Positions 34,470 to 46,948 of a stretch of DNA of 64,000 bases are shown here, in pieces. Within the stretch, counting starts at the first letter, position 1, and each line of letters starts with the position of its first letter. The translations under genes and the position numbers were made by a program. Below the pieces are notes generated by a model that saw nothing but the letters and a program-made list of their open reading frames with translations, was not told where the DNA came from and did not search any database. This stretch comes from Liriodendron chinense. Its lineage: Eukaryota > Streptophyta > Magnoliopsida > Magnoliales > Magnoliaceae. The stretch is taken from positions 1,240,001 through 1,304,000 of the forward strand of contig ML058372.1 in the NCBI GenBank assembly GCA_003013855.2, in the 5' to 3' direction.

Positions 34470-35454
34470 GTTGACTCATTGAATCGTTCCAACATTTTTT
34501 CGAGTCAGAAAATCCAATTTTCCCAAGGTGAGAGAGCTCATCCTCAGGGTACAGGCGCATGTGATCCCCTTGTGGGCGCATGTGGCCTGCCATCCATTTT
34601 TCGGTGAAGAAACCCTTCCAGGTGCATGTCAGATTGCCTCTGACAATGTGGACGCATGTCCCAGGCGCATGTCGTTCTGGGCATGCGCCCAGGGCACTGC
34701 CCAGGACTTAACTCTTTTCCATAAATCAGAGGTGGGCACATGTGGTGATGCACATGCGCCTGGTGCATTGAATTCCAAACTCGTTTCCTTCCTTTCTTTG
34801 AGTCGGGCGCATGTCAGATTGCACATGCGCTTGAGGCCTTGAATGATGAAGTTGCACTTTTGAATCTGGTGGACTGGGCGCATGTGAGGGGCCACATGTG
34901 CCTGGGGCTCCACCTTGGGTGCATGTGAGCCCAACACTTGGTGAAAATTTTCATTTTTAGCCCCTGCTTTGCACTCGGTGAAGAAACGACATTTTCGACT
35001 CCGTTTCTCAGTCAAATTCAGTGCTGTTTGAGGCTAGATCACTTAAAATTCAAGCACGATTGGAGCTTAGTACCTTGGGCATGTAGTAGGCTGCCTGCTT
35101 TGGCCCATCATAGCTTACAACTGCCTATTTTTAGGCAGGTCCAGAGTATGTCTACCAGAGTGCACTTATAGTGTTCCGATTGCCTGTGAAGTTGTTGTGT
35201 GTGAACAGTTGCGTATATATGATGCTGAACCCGTTTCCTGACTCTGTCCAGTATCTGCTTATAAATGCCTGGACTTGTCAAGACTACTTTTGGACTAAAT
35301 GCATGAATGTATTGTGGGTTTAATCTGTGATTTTGTGTGTGCATCAATCACATGTATGCGTGCATGTATGATGGCGATTGCTATGTTGTGAAATGCGTAT
35401 GATGACTGATATGCTATGCTCTTGATTTTGTTGCTTTCATGCTTTGTTACTTGT

Positions 35455-36996
35455 TGTTGAGCTCTTAATTGTGCATATTCTAACCCCAATTCATCACTCA
35501 TTATGCATGGTTTTCATGATCTAAAGACTAACCTAATGTATGTTTTGTGATTACAGGAATGAGAGTGGACTTCATCCGATAGAAGACTAAAAAGAGCCAT
35601 TTTGAAGCCTTTGGATGAAGGTTGAAGAAGGACCAAAGAAAGAAGAAATCAAGAAGAAGAAAGAAAGAAGAAACTGAAGAAGAATAGGGCCAAGACCGGT
35701 CGTACGACCGGTCAGCCAAGGGAGCCAGACTGGTCAAGACCGGTCGGCTAACCCTATGCACATGCTGGAAGCAGGACAAACATAGTCCGACCGGTCGCGA
35801 CCGGTCGGCCAGATATTTTTTTCCACAGCGAGCTTGCTGGACTGATGAGAAGACCAGGCAGACCGGTTGCGACCGGTTGGCCAGTCACCCAGACCGGTTG
35901 TGCGACCGGTCGGCCATGTGATTAAAACAAAATTTTCTATTTTCGGTCCAGATTTCTCTGCGCAGTACGTAAGTTTTACGCAAATTCTCGAATATTCTGA
36001 GGTTGTGGAGCCTCACCACTATAAAAGGACACCTAGGGATCGTTCCTAGGGTATCTAAGAAGGGTTTAAGCAAGGTTGGAGGCGGCGAAAGTGGATTTCA
36101 GAGTTTCACAACTCCTTCTAGTTTGTTTTGCTGTTTTTATGATTTTTCTAGTTGTTTCATGTTTCCTTGGATCATGAACGGCTAAACCTCTTAGCTAAGG
36201 CTAAGAGGTGAAGCTTGTAGTGGATCTAAGATGTTTTAATTCGTTCTAAGTTGGTTTTAAGATTGAATTTCATTTTTATGAACAATGGTTTGAAGTTTAT
36301 ACAAGTTTTAAGTAGTTTTTCTTAGTCTTATGATGACTCATGGATGTTTGGGAGAATTACTTAAGTTCTTAATTGCTTTGTGTTAGTCTAGACTTGTATG
36401 ATCCGAGGAATTGGAGTACGCTCTAGTACTATGATCTTCATGTGGGGACTTCCTACCAAAGTTCTACTTTTCTGGTTTTCTGGATTATGTATGGGACTGT
36501 GCATGTGATTTGACTCAAGTTCAAATCATGATCTAGCTTTGTCTGGTGACAGGACTTAATGATGATCATGATTATGAACTTAGTTTATTGGAATTGGGAC
36601 TGACTTATACAATTGAGCATGCTCATCCTAGCTTGCATTTTGTGAATCATATACATTGGCCTTACATATGACAGATTGTTTGGTTTAACAGCTCTATCAT
36701 CCGGCTAGATAGATCTTAATATCGATTCTAGTTGAGAAATTGAAAAACCACAGTGGATTGAACATCAAGGATTGCTACAAGTGGATCCTTGAACCCCTAG
36801 TGCCTTTTTATAATTGTTTACCTTCAAATTAGTTTAAAGTTGTTACTTACATCAATCTCATACAAAATCCGATTGTTAGCTTTTTAATAGAGACTGTGGG
36901 ATGTGTTTGTGAATTCCTACATAAGTCCCTGTGGATCGACCTCGGTCTTACCGAGATTATTACTACATCGCAACCCTACACTTGGGGAAGCGAACA
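35455..36996 (+). mobile_element. solo LTR, Athila-like family
   Basis: Begins TGTTGAGCTCTTAATTG and ends GGGGAAGCGAACA, with a perfect 5-bp TSD CTTGT at 35450-35454 and 36997-37001. It is homologous to the Athila LTRs at 43016 and 55691, but more distant. TATAAAAGG lies at 36020, with ACCGGTC sites at 35694-35910 upstream of it. It interrupts the leader of the antisense gene. Confidence 0.92.
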
Positions 36997-37128
36997 CTTG
37001 TGCTCTACGTGCTGTGCTTGTGTTTGCGATACGATTTCGTTAGGCTATTTGCCCGTGTGTATCTAGTGTATCGAGTTGTTTTCTGATGTTGTTCTGTTTG
37101 CTCGTTGCAGTGAATTGCAGTAGCGACA

Positions 37129-40100
37129 ATGGGATCTTCTGGTGAAACTTCTAGGTCGCATGCTTTTGGTCCGACGCCGATGAAGCACGGTCAGAAAAGA
37201 ACGGCTGAAGGTCCTTCCAACCCTCCTCCAAGACGTAACTCTCGCTTCTTTCCTGCGGTTGAACCCGAGATAAAGGATTTCTCTGGGCGTATTGAGCAGC
37301 TTCCTCATGAAGTGCTGGTGCGCATCTTTGTCAACAAAACAGTGCTCGAACCTCCAAAGCGAGGAATAGAATAAGAGTGGGTCTATTGGTATGCCCAACC
37401 TGCTGGTGTGGCGAGTGCCATCGAGGCAGGTCCTCAAGATATACCTGTCCAAAATGCAGAAGAAAATCTGATAGGTCAGAAAAGTAAGAAGAAAGGAGGA
37501 TGCAGAAAACAACCGATCAAAGTGCTCAGTCAAGCGGAGCGATTGACACAGCTCCTCGACTTAAAATATGAACAAATGAAGATTGGATGGGAGAGTGACA
37601 AGATCATTGCTGAGCGTGGCATCTGCATCACGAACCCCTACGATGGCGAAGTCATCTTGCACCAGAAGTCTCTTATGAGGTGTAAACTTTTTCCGAGCAT
37701 CGAGCCATCTGATGTTCGTAGACCTAGCCAATTCTATGGAGTGGAGAGATGGTCTTCAGTTCCTGAGAGATTACTTACCGCCACTCTGGGAAGCAATGGG
37801 AAGCAACAGAAGGTTGGTGAGATTAAGGAGATGACTTTCCTCATGCCTACGTGTGATCCGCATGCACCTTACCCGACTCATTTCTTTGAGACGGTGCGTC
37901 AAAGGTTTCTTCCTATGAGCACGTCCGCAATGTGGGAGACTTCGAGCTTCCGTACACGAGGGCATCTGAGTCGTCGTGACAGCTACATCCCATGGGCGAA
38001 GGAGATTCTGATCCAGCACGAGGCTGTGCTGAGGGAGGTCGGACTCTACTATGCCATCGAGGCGACTGCCGGCTTCTTTCCGCGAGATCCGACGATTCTC
38101 AGGGGCTTCTTAAATTACTGGAGTTTCGTTACCAACTCTTTCCATCTTCCTCAAGGAGAGATGAGCATAAACCTCTGGGATCTTAAGGTGATGGCGGGCT
38201 TGCCCATACGCGGTGGGTATTATCACGAATATATCCCCTCTGATGAAGAACTGTCTATCTTCAGACGTGAAGGTGATCGGAAGGCTTATCATTCCAAGGC
38301 GTGTTTGGAGTTGTTCCATGAATTGCAACAGTTCGACTGTATTACAAAGATACACTATGAGGATTGGTCAGTTTACTTCAGCCATGGCTTGAAGTCTGTC
38401 TTCACGGGATGTCTCTTTCTTTCTTCTTATGAAGTATGCTCTTTCCTTTTGCGTAGCTTCTTATGTGAAGTTCTCTCTCCTTTCTCTTTTTCAAGATCGA
38501 CTACGAGAAATATAAGGTTAATGTTAAAAGAATAAGGGCCTTACGGCAATGGTTCTAACGCAAATTTCTTTGCCCGAACGTATTGTCTCCCACTTGCGAG
38601 CTAGCAGGCTTCCTCGCTTACTGGTTGTCCGCGGTCACGCTTCCCAGCTTGAAGAGTGCTGATGGTGTCAGAGTTTCTTCCTTCATCATGGCGGGTGCCC
38701 TTGCCAGTGGTCAACGTCTTGCTATAGTGCCACCTGTACTCTGCAGCATATATAGGGCGTTTGGTTATGTTGCCAGTAATCCGGACAAAACTGCTGATGG
38801 AATGGACGCTGCCTATTGCCCGTGGCATTATTTCTGCAGCTGGCTAGGCGTTTATTTTCTATGGGTATATGGCATGAAGCCTCATGCCTATTTTTTTCCG
38901 GACCGAGCGCCTCTTATCAGATTCATGAAGGCTAAGATGGTGCTTAAGATGCCAGAATGGGTGTCTTCGAGGATCTGCAGTGAGAATGAAGTTGACTTCT
39001 ACCATTTTCCCGCTTCCATTGCTGATGAAGATATCGAAGTCGTTGATGATGAGGATTCAGTTGACTCTTCTGATAGAGAATTCTTGATATCGATTCGGAC
39101 CGCCTCTCTCCCGTTCCACGAAGGCATGGAGTTCTGGCGCAAGCCTTATTATCCGAGCAGGTTCGCCAGACAGTTCGGCTAAGATTAGGGTGTTCCGTCG
39201 ACTCTTTCGAGTGTGACGAGGATAGAACGAGCATATGGCACGGGTCCTGTCCATTGGGAGTGGATGTGGGACCAGCTTTTGTTGATGCGGACTAGTGCGA
39301 GGTTCGTGTTGCCTGGCGGTAGTCAACGTCCTGCGACTTCTTATGGTTGGATGAGATGGTGGGGGCATTAGTACGCGCACATCTGGGATGCCAAGCCTGT
39401 CGAGTTCCCTCTATATCTCTCTCCTCCGAGGTTGATTGACATTCTTGAGGACGGTCTTGGTTATCTTCATGAGCAGCGTGAAGCTGTCGAAGTTCCTGGT
39501 ACCAGCCATCTGACTTCCTTGAACGTGCCGATCACTCGTAGGAAAGAAGATGGAGCGTTAGACGGATGGTATTGCTTCGGGGTCCCTATACAAAGGCGTC
39601 AACAAGAGGTCAGATCTTCACATCCTCCGGCAGAGACTGTTCCTCCGTCTGTGGAAGAGGGTGAGCCTATGGAAGGCATGGCAGGAGTTAGACCTTCTGA
39701 TGATTTCATTGACGATCTTCCACCGGGCCATGCGAGAGATCAGTTGAGAGTCAAGATAAAACTCACACCAAGCGTTCGCTCGTCAGCACCTGAGAAAAAC
39801 TTAAGAAAGGCAAAAATGTTACATATCAAGAAGTGGGGGAGTTTGGACCCGTCGTTGTAGATCAATCCTCCAGAAGTAGTTGCAGGTGTGACTGTTGCGG
39901 ATAGCCGCGAAGAAGGTGAGCTTCGGTCTGGTGCTACAGAGGAGATTACAGACGAAGAAGATCGATTGTCGATAATTGTGACGGAGGTGAGTCCGAGCCT
40001 GCAGATGTCGAGTGGGACAATGTCGAAGGCGGTTCAGAAGCCGATGATGGCCAGGGAGTGGCATGCCTTGATGATTCGGGGTCACAACTTGAAGATGAAC

Positions 40101-41579
40101 CTGTAGATTATTCTGACGATGACTGGGGAGTGGATCATGCTAATGATCTCAACAACGATGATTCCCTCGCGAACTATTATGATAACGATGCCGGTGTCAG
40201 GGGTGCAGGTGATCTTGACGATGTTGCCATAGCAGCGATCGAAGCACAACTCTTCGACAACGTCAGGGTCCAGCCTTCTTCCGAGCCTTTAGTCTTCGTT
40301 TCTCAGGCTATCGCGGCACCGACTATGGGGTTGTTGACGGATGTTCACCCTCGTTCGCCTGTTCGTTCTGATAACGCCGAGGAATCCATTCCTGAGCTTG
40401 AGATACGTGAGGGGAACGTCGATCCTTCTTCGGTCCTTCCATCAAGTTGTTCATTGCGAGTAGACTGTCCTATTGAGTTAGAGGTCGTGGATACGTCACG
40501 CTCTGCTACGGTCGAAGTCGGACCTGTCATTCTGCAAGCACAAGGTAAGAAATGCGACTGTGGTTTTACTTTGTACTTTTCTTCTTCGATTCCTGCATAA
40601 TCATACTAACCATATTTTGTTATTATTATCTTATTTCTACAGATCTTATTGAGTCGATACCTGCCTCTTCCGTCGCATCGTCTCCAGTTGTGGCTATTAA
40701 ACTGCTGGGCGAAGCTTTATAAACAGTTGTTGATTCCAGGACATGCATTGTGGGACCTTCGGAGCCTGCTATTGATCATCCTGCCATTCCTGGTACAACT
40801 CCTTCGCACTTTACATTAGATTACGACTTGTAGTTTCTGCTTTTATTTTTACTAACGCGTCATTTGTTTGTCTTGGATTCTTTCTTACAGCGGCCGTCGA
40901 TTCTGACATCGCCATTGCTATGATGCTAGACATTCCTGCATTTGAACATTTAGATTGTTTTGGTCAGAGTGTGTTGAAGGGCCTGCTGTCTAGCGTCGCA
41001 AAGGCATTGGCCAATCCACGAGAATGGCATATGTTGGGCGCTGGCATGAAAGCGCTAGAAGCTTGTGTCGGAGTAGTTGGGTCTGATGCGCTCGTGGTTG
41101 TCGATCACATCTCTGCGTTCGAAAGCTCCCTCGCAAACGCAGCAGCTGCTGAGCGCGTCGAGCTCGATCCTGCTATCGAGGAGAAACGGAGAATTGCGGA
41201 GTCTTTGGGACCTGCAGTGGAATGCCACGCGCATTCGATGGTGAACGCATGAGAATCCCTACAAAATAATAAGATACAGTATAAAGGGTGCCTGGGTCGT
41301 CTGGCTGAAATCGACGCCGAGATTGAGTGTCTGTGGGCGGAGAAGATCGCCGTGAGCTTCGAAGCTGCCTGTCTCAAGTCAGTAGTTGCTCAGGGCTAGA
41401 TAGCGGTTACGCGGCTCGAAAGTGAGGGTGAAGCAGCATGTAAGCAGTTGGAAGATTTGACTGCTGAACTTCAACATGTTCCTGATCCTGTGGAGGTGTT
41501 ATCTGCAGCAAAGTCAGCGATGAAAACTTCCAGGGTGGCCGTGATCAGGCTGATATCGGGATGTTTGGAGAAGCTTTGA
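37129..41579 (+). pseudogene. plant-mobile-domain-like (PMD) protein gene carried antisense in the Tat element
   Basis: Spliced gene: 37129-38433, 38496-40544, 40643-40792, 40891-41579, with GT/AG introns of 62, 98 and 98 bases. The middle is a PMD/aminotransferase-like domain, recognisable from LINLWDLKVMAGLPIRGG-type and CELAGFLAYWLS-type segments and ASGQRLAIVPPVLCSIYRAF. It is followed by an acidic tail and a probable coiled-coil end. Broken by stops at 37372, 38556, 39180, near 39369, near 39858, near 40720, 41250 and near 41397, plus a frameshift near 39960. Antisense extra ORFs between pol and the 3' LTR are known in Tat elements. Host PMD proteins (MAIN, MAIL1) act in silencing; what the element-borne form does is not established. 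Confidence 0.75.
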
Positions 41580-42145
41580 TCTTTCACCCCCAATGCTCTC
41601 TTTCTTGACTTAAAATGTATAGAAATGATCATAGGATCTTACCTTTAGAAATTTTTGTAATTAGTGTAAGAAATACTTACCTTTTGACCATTCATGTATA
41701 CGGCGTCGAAAAGATGTCAACCAAACTTTTGTTAAATGAAATGACAATAGTAATTACTTTTTCTATCGTATTATGTTTGTGTGATGTGTGTTAGAATGGT
41801 TTGCAACAATGACAGTAATAATCACAATTCTAATAAGTGATGAGTGTAGAATGAAATGAAAGAGTAATACTTCCCTTTGTCGTCGATTTCGGGAGTGTCC
41901 TGGGTTTCTAAACTCGGGATACTCTCGTGTCGTAGACGAATGGTCTTTCTTGGTTACTTCTCCATAGCAGGGGCAAGGAAGACCTGCAAGAATATGGAGC
42001 AACTGATTAGCTTTTGTAACTACAAGCTTATCTACTGTATTCTACTCCATTTCATTCTCCATTTTTATCCTTACTTATTACATTCCCTCTCTTGGGGAGT
42101 TTACATTTCTCATATTTATGTAAAAAAGAAGTAACAGGTTAACCG
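41580..42145. other. convergent spacer between antisense gene and pol
   Basis: AT-rich sequence where the antisense gene (plus) and the end of pol (minus) converge. It should contain both poly(A) regions; no further gene is seen. Confidence 0.4.
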
Positions 42146-43010
42146 TTAGGGGTGATATTTCTTCAGAAACAGGCCATTAATTGCAAAACCGGCTCCGCCA
42201 CCGTCGAAATTTACTAAGCGGTAGGCCCCATTGGAGTAGACTTCTTCTATGATGCATATCGGGTCCCACTTAGGGTCGAACTTGCTCTTTGTAGTGTGCG
42301 CGGCTGTCGGTCGCTTCATTACGAGTACCAAGTCATCCTTCTTGAAGGATCTACCCCTGACTCGCTTGTCATACGCTGTTGAGATATGCTTCTGGTACAT
42401 CTCTAGCTATTGCTGTGCTGCGAGCCTCTTCTCGTCCAAGGCATCGAGTTCGACCATCCTGAGCTCAACATTACGTTCATCTGTTAGGGAGTTCCGAAGT
42501 GCGACTAGCAGGGACTCGACCTGAACTTCCATCGGGACGATGGCCTCCGTGCTGTATACTAGTGAATAGGGAGTAGCCCGCGTTGCTGTGCGATGTGTAG
42601 TACGATATGCCCAGAGCTCTTCAGGCAACCGTTTGTCCCAGTCTTTCTTATTGTCTGCCACCGTTTTCTTCAGAATCTTCACGATGGTTTTGTTGAATGC
42701 CTCAGCAAGTCCATTTGCAGGAGGATAATAGGGCGTTGAGTAGCAATGCTTGATCTTAAACTTGGCACACAGCTTGTCGATCATGGCATTTCGGAAGGGT
42801 GTGCCGTTATTCGTGACGATCCGATCGGGAATACCGTGTCGATAGATGATGGCGTTCCGGATGAAACCCTCCACTTGTTTAGCTTTCACATTCTTCAGGG
42901 CCACAGCCTCAGCCTACTTAGAGAAATAATCTGTTGCCGCCAGTATGTACTTGTGCCCCTGAGAGGAAGAGGGGTTAATGGGGCCTATCACATCCATACC
43001 CCAGGTCGCA
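42146..43010 (-). pseudogene. Tat pol: integrase core and C-terminal part
   Basis: Continues the integrase begun at 57681, after the Athila insertion. The core has DRIVTNNGTPF (second catalytic Asp) and the PPANGLAEAFNKTIVKILKK segment with the catalytic Glu. The C-terminal part has FDPKWDPICIIEEV, the usual chromatin-proximal beta-barrel-like domain. In-frame TAG codons interrupt it at 42914-42916 (W in SK*AEA) and near 42407. It ends LKKYHP with a stop at 42146. Confidence 0.85.
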
Positions 43011-43015
43011 AAAGG

Positions 43016-44427
43016 TGTTCGCTCGCCTCAAGTGTAAGGCTGCGATGTAGTAATAAAACTCGGTAAGACCGAGGTCGATCCATAAGGAATTAGAAACAAC
43101 TTTCAAACTATTCCAGCAACTCAGTTTTGCAAGAAATAAGATTCAATTGAGTAATTAAATTAAAACAGAAACTTAATGGAAAATCAGTGATTTAAGGTAC
43201 TAAGGCATTCAAGGATCCACTTGTAGCAATCCCATGTCAATCCAATCAATCCAAGTAGAGAACACAACTAGATTTGAAGTCCTATCTCTCATCTAGTTGG
43301 AAAATAGAGCATTCAAACACATTCAATTCCAATCAAGCTGAACTTCCAAGTTCTAGTCCCATTCAATCAATGTAGAATTCAAAATCATAGCCTTTGGAGT
43401 AACAGCCATGCCTATGGACTATGGCCTGCTCAAGGATTACTATAATTCGAATCTAAACAAGCATCATATGATAATCTCAGAGAATTGCAAGGAATTCATG
43501 TCCGGAGCACATGAACTCTCATAAAACATCTCAAACTACCAACTTAAGAACTAGAATATGAAAAATCCAAACTTGAATTGAAAATTACTTAAACTAACTT
43601 GAATCAAATATGAAATTAGCTACAAGCTTCACCTCTTAGCCGTAGCTGAGAGATTCTAGCCGAGCATTGTCATACTACAACTAGAACTCATAATAGAAAG
43701 CATAAAAACTAGAAAAACCAAAAATTGAAGAGTTGCAGACACTCCACGACAGCTTCCTCTCTTTAGAACCATGTCCCTTAGCTTCTATGATGATCTAGGA
43801 AGAGCCCCTAGGTGTCCTTTTATAGTGTGGAAGCCTCTTGCGTCGGAAACATCCAGAAATTGCGCAAGGTTACGCACTGCGCAGAAAATCTCGGAGCTTC
43901 ACGGAGAAGCTTTGTTACGCAGACGGTCTGAGCTCCCTGACGACGGTCGCACGACCGGTCGCAAAACAGCACTTTTTAGTCCAGAGAGTTTTTCCAAAAT
44001 TCTGATTTAATTTTTTAATTCAATGACCGGTCGCACGACCGGTCTGGGCATCGGACGACCGGTCGCATGACTGGTCGTGAATGGTCCAGTGACCTTCTCT
44101 GAAATTTTTTCCTTCTGTGCATAATCGGACCGGTCGGACGACCGGTCTTGGCGATGGACGACCGGTCACACGACCGGTCTTGGCCTCTTTTTCTGCTTTT
44201 CTCCTTTTGCTTCTTTCTTCCTTTCTTCTCCTCTCTTTCTACTTTCTTTGGTCCTTCTTTCTTCTTCATCCAATGGCTTCAAATGGTCCTTTTTAGTCTC
44301 CAACTTGGTGAAGTCCGCTCTCATCCCTGAAATCACAAAACATGCATTAAATAGGCCTTTTGAGCATGAAAACCGTGCATATAATGTGATGTATGGGCAA
44401 TGCAATGTATAAATTGGAGGTTCAACA
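43016..44427 (-). repeat. 3' LTR of the Athila element
   Basis: Minus-strand LTR. TATAAAAGG lies at 43816-43824 (minus). About ten ACCGGT-containing sites occur at 43930-44180, upstream of the TATA box. The end GTTCAACA is at 44427. Confidence 0.95.
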
Positions 44428-44439
44428 CACCCCCCAACT
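44428..44439 (-). promoter_or_regulatory. polypurine tract of the Athila element
   Basis: Minus strand AGTTGGGGGGTG, directly adjoining the 3' LTR. A second GGGGGG tract lies at about 45350-45357 in an otherwise featureless spacer. Confidence 0.7.
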
Positions 44440-45558
44440 AGCTTTTTGCTAGTCTCGAGCAAAACATGCGTGAAACAATTTCAAACCTCCAAACGCAACT
44501 CTCTTTCTGAAACCATGTTTCTATCCATTCTAAGACATATAAGTATAAAATTTGGAGAAACTAGGTGATAGAAATTGTAAACTTAAACTCTCAAAGCATA
44601 AGAAGTGTCTACATGAAATTCCCGCTGATTGATTGATAAATAGAAGGATTCGAACAATTTCAACCCAGTGTGCATAGTGAAAGTTCATCTCATGAGTCTC
44701 TGAGATTACCTTCTTCATAGATTAAGTAAACCAAGGATTTTAAGGTGCACAGAGCAACAACATGCCTATGACAGGAATTTGCCTTACCGTCGTTCCGATT
44801 GCTTTCACACTACGTCCCATTTCCGGCTTTGGTTACGGTTCGACCATCCCTCGGTTGGTAATAGGTAGCCCTTTTTGAAATTTTCCACCATTTTTCCTTC
44901 ATTCTCGATTTCATCTTTCTTTTCCTTTTTCTTTTGATTTAGATAGGATTTTTAAAAATCCATATCTTCCGTTATTTTCCCAAGGACAAGGATGGACAAA
45001 ATACCCCGGCTTGGTTTCTCAACACCTCTAAATCAAAGTCTAGCTAATCCACAAATCACATAAACTGTTCAACTCATGAAAATCGTGTAATGTGAACTAG
45101 GTGTAAAAAGTGTTCAAATTTTCTATCAATCACAACAATAGGGGAACTAACATATAAAACCATTATGTTGGGAGAAATTCAAGACTTACAATGTCGCACA
45201 CTTCGTATCTCCTCTTCCTATACTCATATCATCTCGAATGCATGGAAATAAGGTTTTCTAAAAGAGTTTTGAAATTTTAGAAAATTCAAAAAAATTTGCG
45301 CATATAAAGCTCGAAATATTGCAAACTGCTAGATGAGGAATCTCATCTCACCCCCCAACCAATTCTTGCATTGTCCTCAATGTAAAAAGATATGCAATGA
45401 GCATGAACATGAGAGCAATGGTAAAATATGAGAGAGTGAGAACAATAGTACCTGAGAGAGCGATCATGGAAGTCTACAACCTAACAACTAAAACCTACTA
45501 ACAGTAAAACTAATTAAAACTAAACCTACCTATGCTATACCTCCATCAGACTAGGAGA
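44440..45558 (-). other. Athila 3' non-coding region
   Basis: About 1.1 kb between the integrase stop and the polypurine tract. There is no env-like or other extra ORF. Confidence 0.6.
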
Positions 45559-46470
45559 TCAATCATCCTGATACACAGGATCATTCAGAGTGATGGACAT
45601 GTCCTCTGAATCAAATTTCTCAACAAATGGTTTAAGGCGTTGTCCATTAACTTTAAAACAGTTACCATTCGCTGCATTCTTAATCTCAACAGCCCCATGA
45701 GGAAAAACTTCTTTGACAATATATGGGCCGGTCCATCGAGATCGTAATTTTTTCGGAAAAAGATGAAGTCGGGAATTAGACAAGAGTACTTTCTGTCCTT
45801 CATGGAAAGATTTCCTGAAGATGTGCTTGTCATGGAAGGCCTTCATCTTACTCTTGTAAATTCTCGAGTTCTCATATGCATCGTTCCGGATTTCATCAAG
45901 CTCATTTAATTGAAGTTTGCGAAGCGAGCTAGCCTTGTCAATGTCAAAATTTAAAGCCCGAATTGCCCAATAGGCTTTATTTTCTATTTCCACAGGCAAG
46001 TGGCAAGCTTTCTCATAGACAAGTCTATAAGGAGACATTCCAATGGGTGTCTTGTAGGCGGTACGGTGAGCCCAAAGTGCATCATCTAATCTTAGGGACC
46101 AATCCTTGCGATCCGGTCTCACCGTCTTTTCCAAAATCTGCTTGATTTTCCTATTGGAGATTTCAGCTTGCCCACTTGTTTGTGGGTGGTATGGGGTACT
46201 CAGTTTATGCCTAATACCATATTTCTTCATTAAAGCTTCAAAAGGTCTATTGCAAAAGTGAGAACCTGCATCACTAATGATGGCTCGAGGCGTCCCAAAT
46301 CTAGAAAGTATGTTTTCTTTGAGGAACTTGAGAACCGTATGATGATCGTTGGTTCTACATGGGATAGCCTCTATCCATTTGGACACATAGTCTACGACAA
46401 GCAAAATATAGACATGTCCAAAAGATGAGGGGAATGGTCCCACGAAATCGATGCCCTAACAGTCAAAGAC
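45559..46470 (-). pseudogene. Athila integrase core and C-terminal domain
   Basis: Long open frame with the catalytic region GPFPSSFGHVYILLVVDYVS, the second catalytic segment (RAIISDAGSHF) and STPYHPQTSGQAEISNRKIK with the catalytic Glu. The end is the RWTGPYIVKEVFPHGAVEI domain. An in-frame TAG replaces the W of FDC*GIDF just upstream of 46443. The N-terminal HHCC zinc finger lies 4.5 kb away at 50933-51140 because of the captured fragment. Confidence 0.9.
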
Positions 46471-46476
46471 TGAATT

Positions 46477-46948
46477 CTTCGACTAGATTTTCAAGATACA
46501 GATGATATGGTATCAACTTCTTGTCCTTGGTTTTCCATTCACCATTGGTCTGATTGATGATAAGCTGTGAGTCTCCAAATACTCGTAGCTTCTTGACGCC
46601 CAAGATTATGGCTTCCCTTAAGCCAGCAATGCATGCTTCATACTCTACCATGTTGTTGGTACACTCGAATGCTATGCGCCTTGAGATAGGAATAGGGACA
46701 TCATCCGGAGAGTAGAGGATTGCTCCGATACCACTTCCTTTAGCATTTGCTGCGCCGTCGAAGAATAATGTCCACTCATCTTTTTTCTTCTCTTCATCTC
46801 CTTCGATAAGCAAGAGATCTTCATCGGGGAAGAATGTCTTAAGCGGTTGATAATCCAGGAGAGAATGAGCGACAAGATGATCGGCAAGGGCCTGCCCCTT
46901 GATTGCCTTCTGAGTGACATAGGTGATGTCGAATTCAGACAGGAGTAG
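46477..46948 (-). pseudogene. Tat-type archaeal-like RNase H (captured fragment)
   Basis: Reads KGQALADHLVAHSL, then WTLFFDGAANAKGSGIGAIL, CTNNMVEYEACIAGLREA and FGDSQLIINQ. These are the D, E and D acidic positions of the second RNase H found only in Tat elements. The solo LTR at 46949 separates it from the gypsy RNase H. Confidence 0.8.

Larger units (their letters stand above)
32768..34925. repeat. GGCGCATGTG motif array
   Basis: Roughly thirty copies of GGCGCATGTG or one-base variants in about 2.2 kb, mostly plus strand. Four form dyads in which the second half is the reverse complement and the gap is exactly six bases: 32939-32964, 34735-34760, 34806-34831, 34877-34902. The array covers both the LTR TATA box and the first part of the antisense gene's predicted leader. 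A run of 17 G interrupts it near 32777. Confidence 0.85.

Noticed and set aside
32465..34842. Many overlapping frames on both strands in the GCGCATGTG region
   Set aside because: They are by-products of the motif array and GC-rich composition; peptides such as HMRL repeats follow the motif in each frame.
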